Shown: positions 1-5,531 of the stretch, piece after piece
Layout of the letters: each line of letters starts with the position of its first letter
Position numbering within the stretch: the stretch's first letter is position 1
Source of the DNA: Candidatus Woesearchaeota archaeon
GTDB taxonomy: Archaea > Nanobdellota > Nanobdellia > Woesearchaeales > JASKKU01
Reading direction: 5' to 3'
Length of the DNA stretch: 8,491 nt
NCBI GenBank assembly: GCA_011045925.1
Contig: DSBS01000051.1
Location: 1-8,491 of the forward strand
Notes under the pieces: generated by a model
Told to the model about the DNA's origin: nothing
Databases searched by the model: none
The model's input: the letters and a program-made list of their open reading frames with translations, nothing else
Position numbers and translations under genes: made by a program

Positions 1-92
1 CTTCTTTTAAGCACCTTCCCTAAGCTTTTTTTGGTATTGTTGAGTTGTCCTAAAAATTAATAAAAGGAAGAGAGGGTTAGGCTTTTGAATCT

Positions 93-118
93 AAAAAGAG
101 TGCCAAGCTCTTTTTTTT
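93..118 (+). terminator. hairpin plus T-tract just ahead of the PAC2 gene
   Basis: AAAAAGAG (93-100) pairs with CTCTTTTT (108-115) around a 7-nt loop, and the second arm runs into a T-tract ending at 118. It looks like an intrinsic/oligo-U terminator or leader attenuator. It lies only about 12 nt before the ATG at 131, so it may end transcripts from a gene left of the window or lie within the leader of the PAC2 mRNA. The A/T pairs make the stem weak; the T-run is the firmer part. The rest of 1-92 is AT-rich and noncoding as far as I can see, with TATA-like stretches around 51-66 and 82-90 that I cannot rank. Confidence 0.4.
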
Positions 119-130
119 GAGTTGAATGAA

Positions 131-838
131 ATGCTGGATTTACAAAAAGACATTGTCAAAAAAGGAGCAACAATTATAGAAGGGTTTCCTGGGTTCGGGC
201 TGGTAGCCACAATCGCTACAGAATACCTTGTGCAAAACCTGAAGTTTGAAAGGATTGGCATGATAGTGAATGATAAGCTTATGCCAGTAGTTGCAATTCA
301 GGATGAAAAGCTTTTCAGGCCGTTTCCTGTTATGTATAACAGCGAGAAGAATATGGTAGTTATCTACGGGCTAAACCTCTCCAAGGGCTTAGAATGGGAA
401 ATTTGTGATGATATCCTAAATTTTGCAGGGAAAATAAAAGCAAAAAGGCTGATCTGTTTAGAAGGCCTGTTTAATCCCCAGGCAGAAGAGTCAAACGTGC
501 TTTACTATACTAATGATGCAGAGATGAAGGAAAAGCTAAAACACCTTCAGGTAATGAAGAATGGGATAATCCTTGGCGTAACTTCTGCAGTCCTTATTAA
601 AAATAAAAAGCATAATGTTACCTGCCTTTTTGGGGAGACACACTCAAACATACCAGACAGTATAGCAAGCGCAAAGGTCATAGATGTGCTGAATAAGACT
701 CTTAGCCTTAATATAGATATAAAGCCGCTTTTTAAGCAGGCAAAAGATTTTGAGTCAAAGCTTAAGGAAGTGATAACCAAGTCAAATGAGGTTTCCAGGC
801 AGAAAGAGCTTAAGGATGACTTAAGCTACATAAATTAA
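131..838 (+). CDS. PAC2 family protein (proteasome assembly chaperone homologue)
   Basis: The protein belongs to the PAC2 family, archaeal relatives of the eukaryotic 20S proteasome assembly chaperones PAC1/PAC2. In the family these are soluble cytosolic proteins thought to help assemble alpha-ring subunits or act as ATP-independent activators. The sequence shows the family N-terminal signature: a hydrophobic strand running into IIEGFPGFGLVATIATEYL, with the GFPGFG turn about 20 residues in. An alternating alpha/beta body follows, with MVVIYGLNLS, ICLEGLF and IILGVTSAVL strands, then a helical Lys/Glu-rich C-terminus. At about 235 aa the length is normal. I prefer ATG at 131. An in-frame TTG at 122 would add three residues, and neither has a convincing Shine-Dalgarno site. 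A hairpin with T-tract ends just before the start and a perfect 7-bp inverted repeat begins 2 nt after the stop, so the gene is probably its own unit. The family call is firm; the specific proteasomal role is by analogy. Confidence 0.87.
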   Translation: MLDLQKDIVKKGATIIEGFPGFGLVATIATEYLVQNLKFERIGMIVNDKLMPVVAIQDEKLFRPFPVMYNSEKNMVVIYGLNLSKGLEWEICDDILNFAGKIKAKRLICLEGLFNPQAEESNVLYYTNDAEMKEKLKHLQVMKNGIILGVTSAVLIKNKKHNVTCLFGETHSNIPDSIASAKVIDVLNKTLSLNIDIKPLFKQAKDFESKLKEVITKSNEVSRQKELKDDLSYIN

Positions 839-839
839 T

Positions 840-859
840 TGCTGATTCATGCATCAGCA
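840..859. repeat. 7-bp perfect inverted repeat between PAC2 and the SLT-domain gene
   Basis: TGCTGAT (840-846) and ATCAGCA (853-859) form a perfect inverted repeat around a 6-nt spacer. It starts 2 nt after the PAC2 stop codon and ends 12 nt before the BRE of the next gene's promoter. It could be a 3'-end hairpin for the PAC2 mRNA, although no T-run follows. It could equally be a dyad operator for the promoter at 872-887. The sequence alone does not decide. Confidence 0.45.
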
Positions 860-871
860 GAATTCTAAAAA

Positions 872-887
872 CCGAAATGCTTATATT
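872..887 (+). promoter_or_regulatory. BRE/TATA promoter of the SLT-domain gene
   Basis: CCGAAA (872-877) resembles a B-recognition element and GCTTATATT (879-887) a TATA box. The TATA centre is about 27 nt upstream of the ATG at 911, so transcription should begin at or within a few bases of that ATG, giving a leaderless mRNA. This geometry selects 911 rather than the in-frame TTG at 890, which would lie upstream of the transcription start. Confidence 0.65.
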
Positions 888-910
888 CTTTGTTTGTCCA
901 GCAAAGGCTT

Positions 911-2719
911 ATGTCTAAGTTAGGTAACAGAAAGGCTAGCTTTGTTTTTGTATTCTTTCTTTTGTCTTTGCTGATAACCCTTTTTATATCTCTCCTTTCA
1001 TATGCAAGTGAGGATGAAACCCGGCTAAGCCAGCTTGTATCCAAAACTGATTTTAAAATGAATACATATAACTTTGAAGGCATTCAAATCGAACAGTATT
1101 ATAATCTAAAAGAGGCAGTGGATTCTGCTATAGCTGATCTACAAATAAACAGCCTTCGCACTAACTTCTCTGAAGAGGGCCTGGACATTGATTACGAGAT
1201 AAATACCAATGACAAGCGAAAAAGGTACATTTTTGTATATTTTTGCATCGTGGAAGAGTCAGAGGATTGCGCTAGGGATGCAAAGGCTTTTTTTAGCGAT
1301 TTAGAGCTTACCCTCGGGATTTCTGAAGAGCCAGTTTATAAGCACAATGTCCTGATAAACAAAAAAGGGTTAATGTTTATTAATCATGATTTTAATAATG
1401 CAAAAGAAGAGCCTGAGATTGGGCTTTTCCTTCAAGTTTTTCTGTCTCAAGAACTGCCAAATCATAAATCCTCTTCTGCTAAGATAGTTAATGGCCTGCT
1501 TTTGTCATCTTTAGCCAGAGAGGTTGCTTTCACTAAGGATTCTAGTGATGCTTATGATAGCCCATGCGGCAGTTTTGGCTCAATTTCTTTATCAGCGTTT
1601 GATTATTGCCTGAATAATGGCTATATTGATGATGGCTGGTGCAGGGATTCTGCTTTTTACTATGTTATGGGACAACAAGAGGGAGTGGCTGCAGCTGAAC
1701 AGGCTTCTGTAAGGGTTCAGTGCATTGATGCTGGCGGCTTTTTTTGCATGGGCACCCCAAAATATTTTAACACAGTTGTCCTGGATTGTGTTGATGCCTG
1801 TTCTTTAGAACAGAATGGACAGTGCCACCCAAGCTGTGTAAAGGGACTTGACTGCAATGATGTAAACAAAGAAAAATTTCTGGAAAAGACCTCAAATGGC
1901 GCAGGCTGTGTGTATGCAGATGGCTCATCCTGCCTTTCTTATGGGCAGCCAGGGACCTGCCAACAGGGAAGATGCGTTGTTGATGAAACTGGTGAAGAAG
2001 AAGATAATGATATTGACTATGAAACTGATGAAGAAGAAGATAATGATATTTCTGGTGATGATAAAGACGAAAAACTTGAAAGGGTTAAGATTGCATTAGA
2101 CTACGCAAAGAGCAATACTGTTTTAAACAAAAGATGTGAATGTGATTTTGATGGAGGCGATTGTGATGATTTTGCATCCTTAATTGTGCTTTACTCAAAT
2201 CGGTTTTATGAAGCTACAGGAGAATACCTTGATCCGGCAATCTTCCTTTCTTTGCTGATGCAGGAAAGTAACTGCCGGAAAAGAGCAAGGAGCGACTCTT
2301 CTGCTGGTGTTGCTCAGGTTAATCTTGAGGTATGGTGTGGCCAGTTGGGCCTGCCTGCTGACCTAACAGAATGTGAGAAAGTACTAAGTTCAGATGTGGG
2401 AACAGCCATAAATATCTCTGCAGGCATTCTTATTACTAAGTATAAAGAATCTGGAGGAGAACGTGTTTTTGAAAAAGTTAAAGAGGGCTATATAACCAGC
2501 TGTTTCAGGGAAAGCGATACGCTTTATTATGGAGTCAATGCGTCTATTAGGGGCTATGTTGGCTGGGGCTGTCCTAGTTGCCCTAGCGATTTTACAGAGG
2601 AGCAGTGCTTTAATTACAAAAAAGGCCACGATGACTATGTTGAGACTGTGAATAAAAGATTCGCTTTATTGGATAAATATGTTAAGGAAAAACTAAAGGA
2701 TTCTGAATCAATGGTTTGA
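911..2719 (+). CDS. secreted/anchored Cys-rich protein with C-terminal lysozyme-like SLT transglycosylase domain
   Basis: This is a multidomain exported protein of 602 aa from the ATG. Residues about 9-33 form one hydrophobic segment after a basic N-terminus (signal peptide or anchor). Residues about 34-215 are an unrecognised alpha/beta region with two Cys. Residues about 219-355 contain some 14 cysteines, probably disulfide-bonded outside the cell. Residues about 360-388 are a very acidic linker containing a tandem repeat. Residues about 440-590 match the soluble lytic transglycosylase/goose-lysozyme fold. The catalytic Glu is in LLMQES (E452), followed by SSAGVAQVN, which matches the family S-x-x-G-x-x-Q motif, and a C-terminal YVGWG...YVETVNKRF helix like the usual Tyr/Val-rich end. 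Bacterial members cut the MurNAc-GlcNAc bond of peptidoglycan; archaea lack murein, so the substrate is unknown. Extra cysteines inside the domain suggest oxidative folding. The pilin-like gene follows 24 nt later, probably cotranscribed. The SLT assignment rests on motifs only. Confidence 0.78.
   Translation: MSKLGNRKASFVFVFFLLSLLITLFISLLSYASEDETRLSQLVSKTDFKMNTYNFEGIQIEQYYNLKEAVDSAIADLQINSLRTNFSEEGLDIDYEINTNDKRKRYIFVYFCIVEESEDCARDAKAFFSDLELTLGISEEPVYKHNVLINKKGLMFINHDFNNAKEEPEIGLFLQVFLSQELPNHKSSSAKIVNGLLLSSLAREVAFTKDSSDAYDSPCGSFGSISLSAFDYCLNNGYIDDGWCRDSAFYYVMGQQEGVAAAEQASVRVQCIDAGGFFCMGTPKYFNTVVLDCVDACSLEQNGQCHPSCVKGLDCNDVNKEKFLEKTSNGAGCVYADGSSCLSYGQPGTCQQGRCVVDETGEEEDNDIDYETDEEEDNDISGDDKDEKLERVKIALDYAKSNTVLNKRCECDFDGGDCDDFASLIVLYSNRFYEATGEYLDPAIFLSLLMQESNCRKRARSDSSAGVAQVNLEVWCGQLGLPADLTECEKVLSSDVGTAINISAGILITKYKESGGERVFEKVKEGYITSCFRESDTLYYGVNASIRGYVGWGCPSCPSDFTEEQCFNYKKGHDDYVETVNKRFALLDKYVKEKLKDSESMV
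1985..2050 (+). repeat. in-frame tandem duplication encoding the acidic linker
   Basis: Two 30-nt copies (1985-2014 and 2021-2050) differ at one base and are spaced with a 36-nt period, which equals 12 codons. They encode ETGEEEDNDIDY followed by ETDEEEDNDISG. The near-identity at DNA level indicates a recent slippage-type duplication that keeps the reading frame. It lengthens the acidic spacer between the Cys-rich region and the lysozyme-like domain. Confidence 0.9.
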
Positions 2720-2743
2720 ATTGTTTTAAAAGTGAGGCTAAGA

Positions 2744-3130
2744 ATGAACCAGCAAATCAAGCAGAGAAAATCCCAGGGCTTAAGCCTTAACTTTGTAATA
2801 ATTGGAATACTTGCGCTTGTAGTGCTCGTGGTGGTTATAATAATTTTTTCTTCTAACCTTAACCTTTTTCGCAGCGACTCAAAAGAAATTAGTGATACTT
2901 ATACATTCTGCACCTGCCTTTACTACAATATTCCAGCAGGGGCAAGACCCAGCTTTTTCTGCAGTAAAATTGACGGCGAAGGGTTCAGCCTGGCAGAGAA
3001 GCGTGCGATTAGTGCCTGTATGGGAATTGATGTTATAAGAAACAATATTGACTGCGGTGCTGTTTCTTTAACAGGAAAAACTTTTGTATATTCTTCTTTT
3101 GAAGATAATATTGAAAGCTGCAGAAAGTAG
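2744..3130 (+). CDS. small pilin-like, N-terminally anchored Cys-containing protein
   Basis: The product is 128 aa. It has a basic, polar N-terminus (about residues 1-11, ending KQRKSQG), then a single hydrophobic helix (about 13-36, LSLNFVIIGILALVVLVVVI) and an extracytoplasmic domain of about 90 residues with six cysteines, including a CTC pair. A short basic leader, Gly, then an uninterrupted hydrophobic stretch resembles class III (type IV pilin-like) signal peptides processed by archaeal prepilin peptidases. The consensus is not exact, so a plain signal anchor is also possible. ATG 2744 is chosen over GTG 2732 because GAGG (2734-2737) is a Shine-Dalgarno site six bases upstream of it. 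The gene starts 24 nt after the SLT-domain gene, so a shared transcript is likely and both products would face the outside. The soluble domain is not one I recognise. A short T-rich stretch around 3137-3146 may end the transcript. Confidence 0.7.
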   Translation: MNQQIKQRKSQGLSLNFVIIGILALVVLVVVIIIFSSNLNLFRSDSKEISDTYTFCTCLYYNIPAGARPSFFCSKIDGEGFSLAEKRAISACMGIDVIRNNIDCGAVSLTGKTFVYSSFEDNIESCRK

Positions 3131-3166
3131 TTATCATTCTTTTTCTGAATACTAAATTAAGAAGGC

Positions 3167-3238
3167 TGCGACCGCCGGGATTCGAACCCGGATAATCGGC
3201 TTGGAAGGCCGATGTCATAGCCGTTAGACCACAGTCGC
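3167..3238 (-). tRNA. tRNA-Gly (anticodon UCC)
   Basis: The minus strand folds as a 72-nt cloverleaf. The acceptor stem is GCGACTG/CGGTCGC, with one T-G pair. The D stem is GTC/GAC with a 10-nt loop containing GG. The anticodon stem is TCGGC/GCCGA around CTTCCAA, giving anticodon TCC. The variable loop is 4 nt and the T arm is CCGGG-TTCGAAT-CCCGG. The discriminator is A and CCA is not encoded. There is no intron. It decodes GGA/GGG, and by wobble possibly more Gly codons. Confidence 0.96.
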
Positions 3239-3264
3239 ATAATTGCAGGAGTCAGAGCAAATGG

Positions 3265-3279
3265 TTTATAAATCTAGCG
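3265..3279 (-). promoter_or_regulatory. TATA/BRE promoter of tRNA-Gly
   Basis: Read on the minus strand, CGCTAGA (3279-3273) precedes TTTATAAA (3272-3265). The TATA centre is about 30 nt upstream of the mature tRNA 5' end at 3238, which leaves a short 5' leader for RNase P to remove. The TATA core is self-complementary, but only the minus strand has a gene at the right distance. Confidence 0.65.
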
Positions 3280-3293
3280 TTTTTCATGAGAAA

Positions 3294-3354
3294 GGCAGCC
3301 TCAGTTAACTCTCTTCTTGCCATACTGGCAATTTGGTAAAGCTCATCATTGGCC
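3294..3354 (-). ncRNA. candidate box C/D guide sRNA
   Basis: On the minus strand a perfect C box ATGATGA (3349-3343) and a D box CTGA (3304-3301) are separated by 38 nt. Flanking bases pair: G-G-C-C (3354-3351) with G-G-C-T (3300-3297), three Watson-Crick pairs plus one G-U. A single unpaired A lies before the C box, exactly what the C/D kink-turn requires. The 38 nt divide as 12 + 4 + 3 + 7 + 12, the usual layout for two guides around D'/C'. The expected D' and C' positions (TGCC and ATGGCAA) are degenerate and instead form a perfect TTGCCA/TGGCAA hairpin with a 3-nt loop. A BRE/TATA element lies at the right distance upstream. In the family such RNAs bind L7Ae, Nop5 and fibrillarin and direct 2'-O-methylation of rRNA or tRNA. 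The D-box guide would read GAAGAGAGTTAA; I have not identified its target. The motifs are short, so chance is not excluded. Confidence 0.5.
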
Positions 3355-3375
3355 TTATTTAGTTATTCAGTTTCT

Positions 3376-3392
3376 TAATAAAAAGCTTTCGC
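3376..3392 (-). promoter_or_regulatory. BRE/TATA promoter of the C/D sRNA candidate
   Basis: On the minus strand GCGAAAGC (3392-3385) is followed by TTTTTATTA (3384-3376), a good archaeal BRE-TATA pair. Transcription should begin about 25 nt downstream, near 3355, which is where the terminal stem of the C/D RNA candidate begins. No open reading frame follows on this strand at that point, so a noncoding product is the natural explanation. Confidence 0.5.
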
Positions 3393-3453
3393 TGAAAGAC
3401 TTTCGTGTTATGTATTCATTTTTGGAATGGTTTTTTGTTTTCTGCTCTAAAAA

Positions 3454-3491
3454 TTCTTATAGGCTGTTTGCAGTTAATTAAAATGGGTGAT
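3454..3491 (+). promoter_or_regulatory. promoter and GGTGAT ribosome site of the coiled-coil gene
   Basis: TTCTTATA (3454-3461), preceded by the A-rich CTAAAAA, is a plausible TATA element that would start transcription near 3483-3486. GGTGAT (3486-3491) matches the extended archaeal anti-Shine-Dalgarno sequence and lies 3 nt before ATG 3495. It therefore favours that start over the in-frame ATG at 3483 and the GTG at 3405, which would add 4 and 30 residues. The stretch 3361-3453 otherwise shows only the minus-strand promoter and a CTTTC/GAAAG dyad at 3386-3398. Confidence 0.5.
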
Positions 3492-3494
3492 ATT

Positions 3495-4541
3495 ATGGCA
3501 GACGAGTTTTCATTTGAGGAGCTCAGGGAAAGGGTAAAAAGCTCTGAAGCAAAAGAAAGTGAGCTTGTCTCAAAAGTTAAGGAAGAGATTAGCAATTATT
3601 CGCTTAGCAAAACAGTAGAAAAGTCTGATAATGACTTTGGCACATTCTCAGGAAAATCATATTGGAACCTAACATCAATCAATGAGACTCTGAAAGAGGT
3701 TGCGGCACTTCATTACGAGATTAACAGGCGCTTCAGTGATGACTCAAGGCTCAGGCATGCATCCAAGACAATGCTTTGCAAAGCCCTGCCAAGGCAGAGA
3801 AAGCTAACAAAAGTGCCAACAGACGCAATCCTGAGCGAGTACTCAAAGCAGATCTTCAAGCTTGGCTCAATGTATTACTCTACATTAGAGAAAGGTGAGA
3901 GCACAGTAATAGACCTTGAAAAGGAGCTAAGCAAATATATTATGAATATGATGGAAGCAAAAAACAGGCTTAAGTCAGGAATCTCGGATTATGAAAGGCT
4001 TAACGGGTATGCAGGCCAGCTAGACATTATGATTAAGGGAACAGCAAAGCGTGATGATAACTTTTATATCTATAACGACCTTAAAAACAAAATCGGGCTA
4101 AAGCTTTTTGACACAAAAAGCCAGCTTCGGAGCAGCTCTCTTAAGATTGCCCATTATGACCAGCAGATAAGCACTCTGAGAAGCGCTTCTGAGATGCTGC
4201 AGGCAGTGCTTTTTATGTCCAGGTCAGGCTTTGAGTACACAAAAAACATAAGAGAGTCTGTTAACAGCATAACAAAAACATTTTCAACAGTGAAAGAGCT
4301 AAGCGAAGCCTCTACCCTGATTGAGAAAAGCCTTGGCTATCTCGGGGACTCTTTGGTATTCATGTGGAAAGACACTTTCTCAAATATTGACAAGATGAAG
4401 AAAATCAACAATACAAGCCTGCTTGCCTCTTCAGGCGGCATGAACCCTGAGTATAGTGTAAAGGTAAAGTCCCTTGCTGAGGAGGTCGATAAAATCCTTG
4501 ACACAGAAGTAACAGACATAACAGAATACCTTTCAAGGTAA
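3495..4541 (+). CDS. long helical/coiled-coil protein, partner of the AAA+ ATPase
   Basis: I do not recognise this 348-aa family. It is soluble, with no signal peptide or membrane segment, and almost entirely helical by composition: many Lys, Glu, Ser and Leu residues, few prolines and a single Cys (C95). Heptad-like stretches occur at about residues 6-40, 125-172 and 195-300, separated by Gly-containing breaks (SGGM near 313, GYAGQ near 171). A Met/Leu/Phe-rich patch at about 233-245 (EMLQAVLFMSRSGF) is the most hydrophobic segment and may be an interface. The C-terminus (about 317-348) is an acidic helix ending in a short SR tail. The AAA+ ATPase starts 40 nt downstream, and the pair looks like substrate or scaffold plus remodeller. 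A structural analogy to ESCRT-III/Vps4 or TelA-like helical proteins is possible, but no diagnostic motif supports it. It has its own promoter and a strong GGTGAT ribosome site, so it is probably made in quantity. Confidence 0.75.
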   Translation: MADEFSFEELRERVKSSEAKESELVSKVKEEISNYSLSKTVEKSDNDFGTFSGKSYWNLTSINETLKEVAALHYEINRRFSDDSRLRHASKTMLCKALPRQRKLTKVPTDAILSEYSKQIFKLGSMYYSTLEKGESTVIDLEKELSKYIMNMMEAKNRLKSGISDYERLNGYAGQLDIMIKGTAKRDDNFYIYNDLKNKIGLKLFDTKSQLRSSSLKIAHYDQQISTLRSASEMLQAVLFMSRSGFEYTKNIRESVNSITKTFSTVKELSEASTLIEKSLGYLGDSLVFMWKDTFSNIDKMKKINNTSLLASSGGMNPEYSVKVKSLAEEVDKILDTEVTDITEYLSR

Positions 4542-4564
4542 TGCAACAGCATTGCCTTTTTTTT
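4540..4564 (+). terminator. intercistronic hairpin plus T8 tract between coiled-coil gene and AAA+ gene
   Basis: AATGC (4540-4544) pairs with GCATT (4549-4553) around AACA, followed by GCC and eight T residues (4557-4564). The hairpin begins in the stop codon of the coiled-coil gene, and the T-run ends 17 nt before the AAA+ ATG. An alternative pairing exists: GCAAC (4543-4547) with GTTGC (4568-4572), which would disrupt the first stem. No separate promoter fits between the genes, so this is best read as a partial terminator that lowers downstream expression. Confidence 0.5.
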
Positions 4565-4581
4565 AAAGTTGCGACTGAAAA

Positions 4582-5490
4582 ATGAGTATTATTACTGCGG
4601 AACAAAAGGATAAAAAGCTTTCTAAGGATTACTTTTCGGATTTTATCGGTGACAGCTCTGTATGCTCAGACTTAAAAAGAGCAATAGACTATTGCTATAT
4701 GTATGACTTTGAATTCAAGCAAAACCCTGCATCGCCCTTCCCAAACCGGATGCTTTTTTACGGTCCTCCTGGAACAGGGAAGTCTTTGCTAGCCAGGCTC
4801 TCTCTTAAGTACTTCCTGAAAAAAGGAGACAGCAAAGGCCTCAGCCCAGATATAATATACATTGACTCTTCTTTTAAGGACAAGTACTACGGAGAGAGCG
4901 AGAGGAAAATCAGGGATATGTTCTCAAGGTTTAACTCTACTGAATCAATCAGCATGATGATAATTGATGAAATAGATACGCTTTTTCCTTCAAGAGGAAT
5001 AACCTCCTCATCAGCCGACTTTGGCGTATGTGGCGAGATACTAAAAAGCCTTGAGGGCATTCTAAATGAGAACACATACAATAACATCCTTATTTCAACC
5101 TCAAATATGCCCCGGGAGTTTCTTGATGATGCACTCGTGGAGAGAATTTCCCAGAAAGTTGTATACCTTGATTACTTCGAGTCAAAAAGCCAGTACCAAA
5201 GCTTGGCAGAGCTGGTTCTTAATAATAACAAGATAGATAAAAGCTTATTTAATCTTGAATCTGATATCTTCCAGGGCTTTTTCAATAACTGCCTTAGCTC
5301 AGGAATCAGCCAGCGCAGGGCAAAGGCAGTTTTCGAGGCATTTCTTTTCTATGCTAAAGACCATGACTTATCAAAGATTCCTGACAAAGCAGCGCCTGAA
5401 GAAATCAGGAAACATCTGTATAGAAAGCTATCTCAAAAAGAAGAGCAAGAATGCCTTGATAAAGCATTGAAGGCTTCTTCAGAGCTCTAA
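4582..5490 (+). CDS. single-domain AAA+ ATPase (classical AAA, Vps4/Cdc48-like core)
   Basis: This 302-aa protein is a cytosolic ATP-driven remodeller or unfoldase of the classical AAA clade. In order it shows a short N-terminal lead-in (FSDFIGDSSVCSDLKRAI, residues 18-35), Walker A GPPGTGKS (61-68), a pore-loop-like KYYGES (101-106), Walker B MMIIDEID (125-132), sensor 1 ISTSN (171-175), an Arg-finger candidate R188 in LVERISQKV, and a helical lid with GISQRR (241-246) near the sensor-2 position. All ATP-binding and hydrolysis residues are present. Classical AAA proteins usually carry two arginines after the sensor-1 helix; only one is visible here. There is no N-terminal substrate domain (no MIT, no Cdc48 N-domain), so targeting may rely on the helical protein encoded just upstream. 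The C-terminal 35 residues are charged and helical. No clear Shine-Dalgarno site precedes the ATG. The class is certain; the cellular target is not known. Confidence 0.9.
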   Translation: MSIITAEQKDKKLSKDYFSDFIGDSSVCSDLKRAIDYCYMYDFEFKQNPASPFPNRMLFYGPPGTGKSLLARLSLKYFLKKGDSKGLSPDIIYIDSSFKDKYYGESERKIRDMFSRFNSTESISMMIIDEIDTLFPSRGITSSSADFGVCGEILKSLEGILNENTYNNILISTSNMPREFLDDALVERISQKVVYLDYFESKSQYQSLAELVLNNNKIDKSLFNLESDIFQGFFNNCLSSGISQRRAKAVFEAFLFYAKDHDLSKIPDKAAPEEIRKHLYRKLSQKEEQECLDKALKASSEL

Positions 5491-5493
5491 CCT

Positions 5494-5509
5494 GCAAAAA
5501 GCTTTTAAG
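5494..5509 (+). promoter_or_regulatory. BRE/TATA promoter of pth2
   Basis: GCAAAAA (5494-5500) and GCTTTTAAG (5501-5509) form a BRE/TATA-like element. Its centre is about 27 nt upstream of the ATG at 5532, which predicts a leaderless or nearly leaderless mRNA. It begins 3 nt after the AAA+ stop codon, so pth2 need not depend on the upstream transcript. Confidence 0.55.
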
Positions 5510-5531
5510 CTGGAGAAGAATTCTAAGGTTT

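Noticed and set aside
1..60. Possible divergent promoter (minus-strand GCTTAAAAG at about 3-11)
   Set aside because: Any gene it would drive is outside the window, so it cannot be supported.
3033..3218. Minus-strand frame running through tRNA-Gly
   Set aside because: It reads through the tRNA and is antisense to the pilin-like gene; the peptide is translated cloverleaf sequence.
3331..3342. ATTTGGTAAAGC on the plus strand, similar to a tRNA D-arm
   Set aside because: No acceptor, anticodon or T arm accompanies it; it is complementary to the possible D' guide of the C/D candidate, but a tRNA target cannot be claimed from 12 bases.
3405..3494. 30-codon N-terminal extension of the helical protein from GTG 3405
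   Set aside because: The extension is Phe/Leu/Cys-rich, unlike the body, spans the TATA-like element at 3454, and is bypassed by the GGTGAT site before ATG 3495.
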